From LMUY01 sp965198565 (GTDB lineage: Bacteria > Pseudomonadota > Alphaproteobacteria > Acetobacterales > Acetobacteraceae), in NCBI GenBank assembly GCA_965198565.1, contig OZ240665.1:2232001-2296000 (forward strand): a stretch of DNA of 64,000 bases, given 5' to 3'. Made by a program: the position numbers and the translations under genes. Below, one piece after another: positions 42,612 to 52,159 of the stretch (position 1 is the first letter of the stretch; every line of letters starts with the position of its first letter). The notes beneath the pieces are model-generated. The model saw nothing but the letters and a program-made list of their open reading frames with translations, was not told the origin of the DNA and searched no databases.

Positions 42612-45230
42612 TCAGTTGCTGCGCACATAAAGTTTGTATTTACCCTTGTCTGTGCCGCAATCCGGGCAGCGCCAAGCGGCAGGGAGCGCCGTCATCAGCG
42701 TCCGGGGCGGGATCGCGGGTGTAGTGGCCGTGGCGGGAACTCCGATTGCCTCGTCATAGATGTAATAGCAACCCTGGCAGATGAAGCGCGACGTCGTATT
42801 GTCGTGCGAATGCTCAATCCCTACTGGCTCGCGGTCGGCAGAGTGGTCCGGTGTTTTCACAATGTCGCCTACGATGACTGTCCCGGACTTCTCAGTCACC
42901 AGATAGACGCCGACATCTTTGTGCCCGAACGCCGCGCGGAGCGCCGCTGGCACTTCCAGATCGCGCTTGCCAGTGGCGGGATTGACGTTCGCGGCGCCGC
43001 ACCGGCCGTTGCGGCGGTCGACCCGGAATATGGTGTCATTGACCTGCAGGTTGTGGCCGATCCAGTCGAACTCCTCCCAAGGTTGGGCGCCATCAATGTA
43101 GATGTTCGCGCGAAAACGAAGCGGATCGAGGGCGTGGCCCCAACGCTCCTCGAGACTACGTAGCGTCGCGAGGTTGATCAGCGACAGGACGTTGTCAGGC
43201 TTATCCATGAAATGTCCCGTCTTGCTGCGGACCATGGTGGGGCGGCCTTGCAGAGTCGGGACGAGCCGTTCGACGAAATCCTCTATGTCGCGCCGACCTG
43301 CAGCCGTCTCGAGATCGGCCGACAGCAGCGGCGCGCCGTCCAGCCCCGTCACGGAAAGCCGCATCGTATCGATATCTAGATGACTACGGACAGTGGCGAG
43401 CTTCTCCTCCAGCATGAGCATCACGAACAGGCCCTTCTTCGCCCATTGCGGGTTCTCCGGATCAACCTTAGCATTACTGCGGCTCAACGCGAAAATGCGA
43501 TCGAACGGAAACGGGTGCCCGGCCTCTAATCTGATGCCGCGTAACGGCTGAGCGCTCAATCCCTTTATGGGATAGCGGTAGATCGCTGTAACCTCGGCCA
43601 TGCTGGAGCTTTTCCTCGCCAATCCTGTGGGTCGGGATTGTGGCCGAGGACGCAGGGTGGGCCGTAGTGCCAGGCGTTGGCGAAGCGTTGGTGCCGGATG
43701 TGCGACGACGATCGAGCGCGGCTCGTTCACCAGCAGATCGTGAATGAGGTCATGATGCCGATCCAGCCGGTCATCGACCGCGTCCGAAAGGCGCGCGATG
43801 CCGTCCACGATCTGCCGCGGGGTGAGCGCCCCGAAGCCGAGCGCGATACCGCGGGCGGCGAGCGTGGTGTCGGCCTGGTTCCAGACCGCGGCCGAGCGGA
43901 GCGGATAGAGCCCGATACGCGCGCGCCGGGCGAGGAGCTCGAGCGTGCCCGCCTCGGGCATGCCGGGCGGGAGCGTCCAGAGCATGTGCAGACCAACGCC
44001 CGCGCCTCGGACGTCCGCTTCGCCGAATTGTTGCGTCAGAGCAGCGAGCACGGTATCGCGTCCATCACGATAATTCGTGCGCAGCCTGGCCAGATGACCA
44101 GCATAGCCGCCACCCCGGATGAAGGGCGCCAGCGTGGCCTGCTCGAGCCAGGAGTTGCTATGACTCTGCACGGCCTTAGCCGCCGTGACAGCCTCGATGA
44201 GCGCCGGGGGCACGATTATGAAGCCAAGCCGCAGCCCGGCTCCCAGCGTCTGGGTGAAAGAGCCGACATGGATCGTCCGTTCCGGTGCGGCCCCCGCGAG
44301 CGCCGGCAGCGGCGAGCCTTCGTATCGGAGATCGCCGTCGTAGTCGTCCTCGACGAGAACGCAGCCGGTCCGCCGCGCCCACTCGATCACCGCGCGGCGT
44401 CGACGCATCGGCAAGATACCGCCGGTCGGATATTGGTGCGCCGGCGTGAGATAAAGCAGAGCTGCCGTCTGCGGCAACGCGTCGGGCCGCAGCCCCTCGG
44501 TATCAACCGGCACGCCGACCAGGGTCGCGCCGGTCGCTTCGAAGGCGCTTGCGGCTCCCCGGTAGCACGGGTCCTCGACTGCCACCGTCCGGCCGGGCGC
44601 GAGCAACACACGGGCGATGATTGCGAACGCCTCCTGGGCACCCTGGGTGACGATGATGCGCGCCGGGTCGACCGCGATGCCGCGGGTCGTCGATACGAAG
44701 TTAGACAGCGCAGCCCTCAGGTCGAACAGCCCGCCGGGGTCGCCATGCCTGCCCAACTCCGGCGCGCCCGCGTGCGAGAGCGCCGACAGCAGAAGGCGGC
44801 GCCAAGTGCGCAGTGGGAAATACTGCCCGTTCGGCCGACCCGGCACGAAATCGAACGACAACCGGTGCTGCTCGCTCGCCGGCCGAATGCCGCGATGATC
44901 CAGCATGGTAATGGGGCAGCCGATATGCCCGGCGCCCGTCTCGGCAACGTCTACTCCCAATCGTGCCACCGGCGGGGCGATGGCGGGTGGCCGTGCCGCA
45001 AAGACGCCGGATGCGGCGGCGGCAACGGCATATTCCTCCATGACGAGCAGATCATAAGCGCGAATCGCGGTGTTCCGGGAGATCCCGAGCTGATCCGAAA
45101 GCCGTCGGGTGGACGGGAGGCGGGTGCCCGGCGAAATCATGCCGCGTTCAATGGCTTCGCGAAGCTGCGAAAACAGCTGCACCGTTAGGCTTTCGGCACG
45201 AGATCGGTCCAAGAGCACAGGAATTTGCAT
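42612..45230 (-). CDS. MocR-type GntR regulator fused to MOSC and rubredoxin-like domains
   Basis: 872 residues in one uninterrupted frame. 1-75: GntR winged helix (SLTVQLFSQLREAIERGMIS, LSDQLGISRNTAIRAYDLL). About 120-490: aminotransferase-like domain (VTQGAQEAFAIIARVLL, LTPAHQYPTGGILP, DDYDGDLRYEGSPLPAL), but the usual PLP lysine in SKxLxPGLRLG is Gln327 (GSFTQTLGAGLRLGF). About 544-800: MOSC N-terminal and MOSC domains (TAIYRYPIKGLSAQP; GRCGAANVNPATGKRDLEV with the conserved Cys). The C-terminus is rubredoxin-like (FICQGCYYIYDEA, WRCPDCGTDKGKY). An internal ATG at 43601 with an AGGA sequence could start a separate MOSC protein. Divergent from urtA. Confidence 0.8.
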   Translation of the reverse strand: MQIPVLLDRSRAESLTVQLFSQLREAIERGMISPGTRLPSTRRLSDQLGISRNTAIRAYDLLVMEEYAVAAAASGVFAARPPAIAPPVARLGVDVAETGAGHIGCPITMLDHRGIRPASEQHRLSFDFVPGRPNGQYFPLRTWRRLLLSALSHAGAPELGRHGDPGGLFDLRAALSNFVSTTRGIAVDPARIIVTQGAQEAFAIIARVLLAPGRTVAVEDPCYRGAASAFEATGATLVGVPVDTEGLRPDALPQTAALLYLTPAHQYPTGGILPMRRRRAVIEWARRTGCVLVEDDYDGDLRYEGSPLPALAGAAPERTIHVGSFTQTLGAGLRLGFIIVPPALIEAVTAAKAVQSHSNSWLEQATLAPFIRGGGYAGHLARLRTNYRDGRDTVLAALTQQFGEADVRGAGVGLHMLWTLPPGMPEAGTLELLARRARIGLYPLRSAAVWNQADTTLAARGIALGFGALTPRQIVDGIARLSDAVDDRLDRHHDLIHDLLVNEPRSIVVAHPAPTLRQRLALRPTLRPRPQSRPTGLARKSSSMAEVTAIYRYPIKGLSAQPLRGIRLEAGHPFPFDRIFALSRSNAKVDPENPQWAKKGLFVMLMLEEKLATVRSHLDIDTMRLSVTGLDGAPLLSADLETAAGRRDIEDFVERLVPTLQGRPTMVRSKTGHFMDKPDNVLSLINLATLRSLEERWGHALDPLRFRANIYIDGAQPWEEFDWIGHNLQVNDTIFRVDRRNGRCGAANVNPATGKRDLEVPAALRAAFGHKDVGVYLVTEKSGTVIVGDIVKTPDHSADREPVGIEHSHDNTTSRFICQGCYYIYDEAIGVPATATTPAIPPRTLMTALPAAWRCPDCGTDKGKYKLYVRSN

Positions 45231-45264
45231 GATCGCCTAGAGGGTGCCGGGTCTACATTTCATA

Positions 45265-45323
45265 GAGCCAGTTTTAGCTGATCGCCTGCGAACTGGTATC
45301 CTTCTCCGCAGCCCAACTGGCTC
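45265..45323. promoter_or_regulatory. AACTGG repeats, candidate MocR operator
   Basis: GAGCCAGTT (45265-45273) and AACTGGCTC (45315-45323) are a perfect nine-base inverted repeat. A third AACTGG lies between them at 45291-45296, giving a direct repeat spaced 24 bases. MocR proteins are known to bind such mixed direct and inverted repeats. The site is in the divergent region 45231-45552 between the MocR fusion gene and urtA; otherwise that region shows nothing else recognisable. Confidence 0.45.
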
Positions 45324-45552
45324 CATCGCGACCTCAACGACAGCAAGTGATCGTCTAACAGGCAAGTTGCGTGACGGATTCGAACCCTATGGCAAATTTA
45401 CAGGCTTTCTCGTCGGTCGCGTATTCGACAGACCGGACGCAAGCTGGTGCCATGCGACCGACGCCGAGCGGCACTCCTCATCGTCTCGGAGCCGAATGCA
45501 TCATCCTGGCGTTGTTGGCCCGTTTGGGTCGACCTTGAACGGGAGACTTGCC

Positions 45553-46785
45553 ATGAAGTTGACACGTCGTACCTTGGGCGGCTCTGCGCTAGGAACGCTC
45601 ATACTTGGGGCTACGCTGCCGACCGCTTCGCGCGCACAGGGTAAGGAGCCCATCCGCATCGGCGTGCTGCACTCATTGTCCGGCACGATGGCCATCAGTG
45701 AGACCATCCTGAAGGATTTCCTTCTGATGCAGGTCAAGGAACTGAACGCCAAAGGTGGATTGCTCGGCCGTCAGATCGAGCCTATCGTTGTCGATCCCGC
45801 TTCCAACTGGCCACTCTTCGCGGAGAAGGCTCGCGATCTCATCCAGCGCGAGAAGGTCGTTTGCGTTTTCGGCTGCTGGACGTCGGTTTCCCGCAAATCG
45901 GTGCTGCCGGTGTTCGAAGAACTAAACAACCTTCTCTTCTACCCGCTCGAATACGAAGGCGAGGAACAGTCCAAAAACGTCTTCTACGGCGGCTCTGTCC
46001 CCGACAACAAAGCCATCCCGGCGACCGAATACCTCATGAGCGCCGATGGCGGCGGGGCCAAGCGTTTCGTGCTCGAAGGCACGGATTACGTGTATCCGCG
46101 TACCAGCAACAAAATCATCCGCGCCTTCCTCAAGTCCAAAGGTGTCGCCGACGAGGACATCCGCGAGAACTACACCCCGTTCGGCTTCAACGACTGGACC
46201 ACGGAAGTTGCCGCGATCAAGGCCTTCGGCAGCGCAGGCAAGAAGACGGCGGTGATCTCGACCGTCAACGGCGACGCCAACGTTCCGTTCTACAAGGAAC
46301 TCGGCAACCAGGGCATCAAGGCGACCGAGATCCCGGTCATGGCGTTCTCCGTCGGCGAAGAAGAGCTGAAGGGCCTTGATACCGCGCCCCTGGTCGGCCA
46401 TCTCGCAGCCTGGAGCTACTTCGAGTCGATCGACTCGCCTCAGAACAAGGCGTTCGTTTCGACGTGGAAGAAGTATCGCAACGATCCGAAAGCAGTGACG
46501 AACGATCCGATGGAGTCGAGCTACGACTTGTTCAATCTTTGGTCGCAAGCCGTCACCAAGGCGGGGAGCACCGGCGTGGCCGAGGTCAGCGAGGCGATCA
46601 TCGGCCAGAAGGTCATGTCGCCGACCGGTTTCGAGGTCGTGATGAACCCGAACCACCATCTCACCAAGCCGGTCCTTATCGGCGAGATCCAAGCAGACGG
46701 CCAGTTCTCGATCGTCTACGAGAGCAAGCCGATCGCGCCCAAGCCGTGGAGCCCATATTTGGCGGAGAACGCGTCCAAGCAATAA
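45553..46785 (+). CDS. urtA: Urea/short-chain-amide ABC transporter binding protein UrtA
   Basis: 410 residues from the ATG at 45553, with GGGAGA seven bases upstream; a longer in-frame extension to 45244 has no site and removes the signal. The N-terminus has a twin-arginine-type signal (TRRTLGGSALGTLILGATLP). The mature protein is a type I periplasmic binding fold (IRIGVLHSLSGTMAISE, VVCVFGCWTSVSRKSVLPVF, NLLFYPLEYEGEEQSKN, FYGGSVPDN), characteristic of the UrtA/FmdD group. It captures urea or short amides for UrtBCDE. First gene of the operon. Confidence 0.92.
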   Translation: MKLTRRTLGGSALGTLILGATLPTASRAQGKEPIRIGVLHSLSGTMAISETILKDFLLMQVKELNAKGGLLGRQIEPIVVDPASNWPLFAEKARDLIQREKVVCVFGCWTSVSRKSVLPVFEELNNLLFYPLEYEGEEQSKNVFYGGSVPDNKAIPATEYLMSADGGGAKRFVLEGTDYVYPRTSNKIIRAFLKSKGVADEDIRENYTPFGFNDWTTEVAAIKAFGSAGKKTAVISTVNGDANVPFYKELGNQGIKATEIPVMAFSVGEEELKGLDTAPLVGHLAAWSYFESIDSPQNKAFVSTWKKYRNDPKAVTNDPMESSYDLFNLWSQAVTKAGSTGVAEVSEAIIGQKVMSPTGFEVVMNPNHHLTKPVLIGEIQADGQFSIVYESKPIAPKPWSPYLAENASKQ

Positions 46786-46877
46786 AGTGTAGAGCTAGCG
46801 CGGTCGCGCTGGCTCTACCTCCCAGCAGGTCCTTGCGTGGAGGTTGATCCAAGGGCCCCCGACCGAAGGACGCGCCA

Positions 46878-48455
46878 TTGATCAGAGCACTCATCCTTCT
46901 CCTGCTCCTTACCCAAGCCGCCCGGGCCGAAACGGCTGGTCTCGATCAATTTGGCGGCGGCTTCGACGGCGTCCGCCGCGGCATCGAGGCGCTCGCTACT
47001 TCCGGCAGCCCCCGTGGTGCCGCCATTCTCGACGCGCTCACCAAAGGCGCCCTCTACACACGCAGCAACGGCGGCCCGCTCATCAAAAACGATGGCGGCA
47101 CCTTCGTCGACGCCGAAACCGGCGCGCCCGTTGCCCTTACCCCGGGCGACGACGACGCAACCCCTAAAGCCGTTCGGGTCAACAATGCCGTCCGCCGCAC
47201 GCTGCAGGCCGCCCAGGGGGCGCTGCAATTGTTCTCCCCCGACCCATCCATCCGGGTCTCCGCCGCCGAAGCCGTCTTCAGGTCGCGCGACCCGGCCGCC
47301 CTGCCAGCACTCGACCGTGCCATCGCCGCCGAGAAAGACGCCACCGTGGCCAAAACGATGCAGCAGGCCCACGCCGCCGCGATCCTCGCCGACGGTAGCG
47401 CCTCCGAACCCGACCGCCTCAACGCCATCGCCACGCTCGCCGACCGGGCCGACCTCGATGCGCGCGGTATTCTAGACTCCCTGCCAAAGACCTCGCCGGT
47501 CGTCGCCACGGCCGCTTCGGCCGCGCTGTTTCATATCGATCGCATGCTGCAGATCTGGGGCATTGCACAGGCCACGTTCTACGGCGTCAGCCTCGGATCT
47601 GTCCTCCTGTTGGCCGCCGCTGGCCTGGCCATCACCTTCGGCGTCATGGGCGTCATCAACATGGCGCACGGCGAAATGGTCATGATCGGCGCCTACGTCA
47701 CCTTCATGGTACAAGAGATCATCAAAGCCCATATGCCAGGGCTGTTTGCCACCAGCCTGTTCATCGCGATTCCGCTCGCCTTCCTGGTGGCGGGCGCCAT
47801 CGGCATTCTCATCGAGCGGGGCCTGATCCGCTTCCTCTATGGCCGGCCTCTGGAGACCCTGCTCGCTACCTACGGGCTCAGTCTGGTGCTGCAACAGACG
47901 ATCCGCTCCATCTTCGGTGCCACCAATCGCGAGGTCGGCACCCCGGCCTGGATGAGCGGTTCCGGTAAAATCGGACAGCTCAGCCTAACCTATAACCGCG
48001 TCGCCATCATCGTTTTCGCGGTGGCAGTGATGCTCGCCCTCATGGCGGTGCTACGCTTCACCGCTCTCGGATTGCGCATGCGCGCCGTCACGCAGAACCG
48101 CCGCATGGCCGCAGCCATGGGCATCCGTACCCCATGGATCGACGCCATGACATTCGGTTTGGGCTCCGGTGTCGCGGGCATGGCCGGTGTCGCCCTCAGC
48201 CAGATCGACAACGTCAGCCCGAACCTCGGCCAGAGCTACATCATCGACAGTTTCATGGTCGTGGTCTTCGGCGGTGTCGGCAATCTCTGGGGAACCGCTG
48301 TCGGTGCGCTGACCCTGGGTGTGGTCAACAAATTCCTCGAACCCGTCGCAGGCGCCGTGTTGGGCAAGATCATCGTTCTCGTCCTGCTCATCCTCTTCAT
48401 CCAGCGCAAGCCGCGCGGCATCTTCCCCCTCAAGGGCCGGGCAGTCGACGCGTGA
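46878..48455 (+). CDS. urtB: Urea ABC transporter permease UrtB
   Basis: 525 residues from a TTG start with AAGGA about seven bases upstream. A signal peptide (RALILLLLLTQAARAE) is followed by a UrtB-specific N-terminal periplasmic region of about 200 residues, then the LivH-type permease with about eight helices (GLAITFGVMGVINMAHGEMV, YGLSLVLQQTIRSIFGA, MRAVTQNRRMAAAMGI, DSFMVVVFGGVGNLWGT). It overlaps urtC by four bases (GTGA). Confidence 0.92.
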   Translation: MIRALILLLLLTQAARAETAGLDQFGGGFDGVRRGIEALATSGSPRGAAILDALTKGALYTRSNGGPLIKNDGGTFVDAETGAPVALTPGDDDATPKAVRVNNAVRRTLQAAQGALQLFSPDPSIRVSAAEAVFRSRDPAALPALDRAIAAEKDATVAKTMQQAHAAAILADGSASEPDRLNAIATLADRADLDARGILDSLPKTSPVVATAASAALFHIDRMLQIWGIAQATFYGVSLGSVLLLAAAGLAITFGVMGVINMAHGEMVMIGAYVTFMVQEIIKAHMPGLFATSLFIAIPLAFLVAGAIGILIERGLIRFLYGRPLETLLATYGLSLVLQQTIRSIFGATNREVGTPAWMSGSGKIGQLSLTYNRVAIIVFAVAVMLALMAVLRFTALGLRMRAVTQNRRMAAAMGIRTPWIDAMTFGLGSGVAGMAGVALSQIDNVSPNLGQSYIIDSFMVVVFGGVGNLWGTAVGALTLGVVNKFLEPVAGAVLGKIIVLVLLILFIQRKPRGIFPLKGRAVDA

Positions 48456-49612
48456 GGCCTGCATCGATCGCCGTACCGGGACAGCGCCGGGCATTGCAAC
48501 TTGCCACCCCGCTGACCGTCGTCATCGTACTCGGCGGGGCCCTGCTGCTTGCCGCGCTCAATCTGGCTGTCCTGCCGACGAGCGCCGTCCACGTCCCGAC
48601 CTACGTCGTTGCGCTGATCGGCAAATACCTTTCCCTCGCTATCCTCGCGTTGGCTGTCGATCTCGTGTGGGGCTTTGCCGGCATTCTTAGCCTCGGCCAC
48701 GCCGCCTTCTTTGCGCTCGGCGGCTACGGCATGGGCATGTATTTGATGCGCCAGATCGGCACGCGCGGCCAATACGGCAGCACGCTGCCCGACTTTATGG
48801 TCTTCCTGAACTACAAGGCCTTACCCTGGACGTGGTGGGGCTTCGACTTCTTCCCGTACGCCATGCTCATGGCCATGCTCGTCCCGGCCGTCCTGGCCGC
48901 CGTCTTTGGCTGGCTCGCCTTTCGCAGCCGGGTGACCGGCGTCTATCTCTCCATCATCACGCAGGCGCTCACCTACGCGCTCCTACTGGCGTTTTTTCGT
49001 AACGACATGGGCTTCGGCGGCAATAACGGCCTGACCGACTTCAAGGAACTGCTCGGACTCCCGCTTGCTGCCGACACCACACGCTGCGGCCTGCTCGTGG
49101 TCACGGCCACCATCCTCTGCGCCCTCTACCTCATGGCCCGATGGCTCACCCGCTCGCGTTTTGGAAAGGTTCTCGTCGCCGTCCGCGATACCGAAAATCG
49201 CACGCGCTTTCTCGGGTATCGGCCCGAGCAATACAAGCTCGTCGTCTGGACCGTTTCCGCAGTAATGGCGGCCATCGGCGGTGCGCTATATGTCCCGCAG
49301 GTCGGCATCATCAATCCCAGCGAGTTCGCACCGCAGAACTCCATCGAGGCGGTGATCTGGGTCGCCGTCGGTGGTCGTGGCACGCTGTATGGCGCCATAC
49401 TCGGGGCCGTCTTGGTCAACGCCGCAAAGACGATCTTCACCGGTGCTCTGCCCGAACTCTGGCTGTTCGCCCTCGGCGGCCTGTTCATCGCCGTTACTAT
49501 CTTCCTGCCACGCGGCCTCGTCGGCCTTGTCCGCGCGCCCAGACTTGGCGAACCCATCGTGCCCGCCATCTCCGAGGAGAGCCCGGTAGTCGACAGCGGA
49601 GCCGAGGCATGA
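48452..49612 (+). CDS. urtC: Urea ABC transporter permease UrtC
   Basis: 386 residues from a GTG overlapping the urtB stop; the longer frame to 48134 is only an overlap with urtB. LivM-type permease with about nine helices and hallmark segments LVWGFAGILSLGHAAFFALG, FGGNNGLTDFKELLG, FGKVLVAVRDTENRTRFLGY and EAVIWVAVGGRGTLYGAI. It pairs with UrtB in the inner membrane. ATGA overlap with urtD. Confidence 0.93.
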   Translation: MRPASIAVPGQRRALQLATPLTVVIVLGGALLLAALNLAVLPTSAVHVPTYVVALIGKYLSLAILALAVDLVWGFAGILSLGHAAFFALGGYGMGMYLMRQIGTRGQYGSTLPDFMVFLNYKALPWTWWGFDFFPYAMLMAMLVPAVLAAVFGWLAFRSRVTGVYLSIITQALTYALLLAFFRNDMGFGGNNGLTDFKELLGLPLAADTTRCGLLVVTATILCALYLMARWLTRSRFGKVLVAVRDTENRTRFLGYRPEQYKLVVWTVSAVMAAIGGALYVPQVGIINPSEFAPQNSIEAVIWVAVGGRGTLYGAILGAVLVNAAKTIFTGALPELWLFALGGLFIAVTIFLPRGLVGLVRAPRLGEPIVPAISEESPVVDSGAEA

Positions 49613-50382
49613 CGCCGTTCGCCTCCACCAAGATCGGCGCCCCTACCGGAAGCCTGCTCTATCTCGACGGGGTGAGCGTCAGCTTCGACGGCTTTCGCGC
49701 CCTCAACAACTTGGCACTCGTCCTGGCGCCTGGCGAGATGCGCGCGGTCATCGGCCCCAATGGGGCCGGCAAGACGACTATGATGGATGTTATCACCGGC
49801 AAAACCCGGCCCGACACAGGCCGGGTCGTGTTCGGCTCCGATATCGACCTCACCACGCTCGACGAACCCCGAATTGCCAGCCTCGGCATCGGTCGCAAAT
49901 TCCAGAGGCCGAGTGTCTTCGAATCCCTCACCGTCTGGGACAATGTCTTGATCGCACTTGCCGGTGACCGGCGACCATGGTTCGCCCTCGGCGCCCGTGA
50001 GACTGCTGCAGAGAGCACTGCCATTGAGGAAATCCTCGTCACCACCCGCATGCTCGACCATCGCCGCCGCCGCTCTAGCGACTTGAGCCACGGCCAGAAA
50101 CAATGGCTTGAGATCGGCATGCTGCTCGCCCAGAATCCCCAGCTCCTACTCGTCGATGAACCCGTCGCCGGCATGACCGACGCCGAAACCGAACAGACCG
50201 CCGAGCTTCTGGTCGACATTAATCGGACTCGCAGCGTCGTCGTCGTCGAGCACGACATGGCCTTCGTCCGCGCCCTCGGGGTAAAGGTCACCTGCCTACA
50301 CGAGGGCAGCGTGCTCAGTGAGGGCACCATCGATCACGTCAGCGTCGATCCCAAGGTCGTGGAGGTCTACCTTGGCAGGTGA
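49609..50382 (+). CDS. urtD: Urea ABC transporter ATPase UrtD
   Basis: 257 residues, ATG overlapping the urtC stop. LivG-type ATPase: Walker A GPNGAGKTTMMD, Q-loop GIGRKFQRPSVFE, signature LSHGQKQWLEIG, Walker B LLLVDEPVAGMTD, switch VVVVEHDMAFV. The SHGQ variant in place of SGGQ is typical of UrtD. Its last 11 bases overlap the start of urtE. Confidence 0.93.
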   Translation: MTPFASTKIGAPTGSLLYLDGVSVSFDGFRALNNLALVLAPGEMRAVIGPNGAGKTTMMDVITGKTRPDTGRVVFGSDIDLTTLDEPRIASLGIGRKFQRPSVFESLTVWDNVLIALAGDRRPWFALGARETAAESTAIEEILVTTRMLDHRRRRSSDLSHGQKQWLEIGMLLAQNPQLLLVDEPVAGMTDAETEQTAELLVDINRTRSVVVVEHDMAFVRALGVKVTCLHEGSVLSEGTIDHVSVDPKVVEVYLGR

Positions 50383-51091
50383 TAACGGGGCTGCCGACTT
50401 GCGCGTCGAGCGTGTCGATCTGTTTTATGGCGCGGCCATCGCGCTGCGAAAAGTTTCGCTTGACGCGACCATAGGCCAGGTCACCTGCGTCCTCGGCCGC
50501 AACGGCGTTGGCAAGACGAGCCTGCTCCGGGCCATCACCGGCGCACACCCGATCGCCGCCGGCCACGTCAGCTGGCAAGGTGAGGACATCACGCGCCTGT
50601 CGGGCCACGCCCGGGCTCAGCGCGGCATCTCCTGGGTCCCACAGGGCCGCGACATTTTCCCGCTGCTCACAGTCCGGGAGAACCTGGAAACCGGCTTTGC
50701 CGTACTGCCCCGTCGGGAACGCCGGATCGGTGACGAAATCTATGAGCTGTTCCCCGTTCTCAAGACCATGCTCCGCCGCCGCGGCGGCGATCTCTCGGGT
50801 GGTCAACAGCAGCAGCTCGCCATCGCCCGCGCCCTTATCATGAAACCCAAGCTCCTCGTCCTCGACGAACCGACCGAGGGCATCCAACCCAGCATCATCA
50901 AAGATATCGCCCGAGTCATCACGCTCCTGCGCAGCCGCGGCACCATGGCCATCCTTCTAGTCGAGCAATACTACGAGTTCGCCCGAAAGCTTGCCGACAC
51001 CCTCTGCATTATGGATCGCGGCGACGTCGTCATGAACGGCTCCCCCAACTTACTCAATGAGACTGAGGTCAGACGGCGACTGTCAGTCTAG
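50372..51091 (+). CDS. urtE: Urea ABC transporter ATPase UrtE
   Basis: 239 residues from a TTG at 50372, chosen because GGAGG lies six bases upstream inside urtD; the longer in-frame extension is urtD sequence. LivF-type ATPase: Walker A GRNGVGKTSLLR, Q-loop ISWVPQGRDIFPLL, signature LSGGQQQQLAIARAL, Walker B LLVLDEPTEGIQP, switch ILLVEQYYEF. It completes urtABCDE. No urease genes adjoin in this window. Confidence 0.93.
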   Translation: MAGDNGAADLRVERVDLFYGAAIALRKVSLDATIGQVTCVLGRNGVGKTSLLRAITGAHPIAAGHVSWQGEDITRLSGHARAQRGISWVPQGRDIFPLLTVRENLETGFAVLPRRERRIGDEIYELFPVLKTMLRRRGGDLSGGQQQQLAIARALIMKPKLLVLDEPTEGIQPSIIKDIARVITLLRSRGTMAILLVEQYYEFARKLADTLCIMDRGDVVMNGSPNLLNETEVRRRLSV

Positions 51092-51772
51092 GAAGGTGTT
51101 TGCGAACGCATCTGCACTCTACAATAGTCAAGTTGACTGTCCGCTTCGCCGGCAATCCGCTCCAAACCGGATAGTCCGCAATCGGCCAGCCATCTTGGCT
51201 ATTATTGGTCTGATTTCTGCCAGCCCGTCAGATCTCCCTTGTCGAAAAGGCCAATACTGCCGAACTCGGCCCCGCTTAGTTGCACATGATCCGAAGGCCG
51301 TCGTCTCGGACGATATCCGACGTTTCATGGACGTGTCCGTGGATCAGCGTCGCGACCCGGCCGGTATTCGCTAGACTGAACGCAGCGGATCATGGTGACG
51401 ACAACAAGCCGTTCGTCGCCCGCCCGAGTGATCACCGCCTCGATCCGGCCGCGCGTTCGAGAGGGGTGAACCGCAGTGTCGCCTATGGCCGTGGTCCGAC
51501 CGCCGTCGACGACTTCGATCCAGATCGCGACCGGGCCGCCGGATAGGAATGGCAGGCGTTTGAGCCGCTCGACAGCGTGAGTCAGATCTATCCGCACGGA
51601 GTGCAGCAGTAGACCGGATGGCCGTTTGCCACTGTCGTCTCGGGCTGCGCTCGCGATCCGCTGCTATAATCTCTTCAGCGATGCTCTCCCTTGCTGTGCC
51701 TTTGCGCCATCAACTTGATCCCAGCCGCATTACGCTCTGCTCGCCGCATTCAAGCGGCACCGGAGATGTGTC
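51092..51772. other. Intergenic boundary region between urt operon and IS-rich segment
   Basis: About 680 bases without a supported gene. A reverse 90-codon GTG frame at 51325-51597 has protein-like text (LSGGPVAIWIEVVDGGRTTA) but no ribosome-binding site or recognisable family, and it may be a decayed gene. No clear terminator for urtE was found. Confidence 0.35.
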
Positions 51773-52159
51773 ATGGAGCATCGTTCCCCACCAAGAGTGT
51801 CACCGACGACCCGGCCCACCGTACCCTGGAACAAGGGCGCCTTTGTCGGACCGAAACCACCGCTCAAGCCCAAGCAGGTCTGGTCAATCCGACTCACCTT
51901 GCAACGCGAGGGCCGTATCCGCGACCTCGCAATGTTCGACTTGGCGATCGACAGCAAGCTGCGCGGCTGCGATCTCGTGCAACTCCGGATCGGGGCTGTC
52001 GTGGTCAACGGCGCTGCCCGGCATCGGGCGACCATCGTGCAGCAGAAGACGGGCAAACCGGTGCAGTTCGAACTGACGGAGCAAACCCGTGAGAGCTTGA
52101 TCGCGTGGTGGAGGGTGTGTGAAAACTCCCTTTTATGGCAGCCATCCGGCGCTCATTAG
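51773..52159 (+). pseudogene. Truncated tyrosine recombinase (integrase)
   Basis: The N-terminal 115 residues match a common proteobacterial site-specific integrase family (VPWNKGAFVGPKPPLKPKQV, FDLAIDSKLRGCDLVQLRI, IVQQKTGKPVQFELTEQTR). The frame then runs into unrelated sequence and stops, so the catalytic Arg-His-Arg-Tyr half is missing. It marks a former mobile element at the edge of the IS-rich region. Confidence 0.75.

Noticed and set aside
45244..45552. N-terminal extension of UrtA
   Set aside because: No ribosome-binding site, non-protein-like text, and it would bury the twin-arginine signal; the start at 45553 has GGGAGA at the right spacing.
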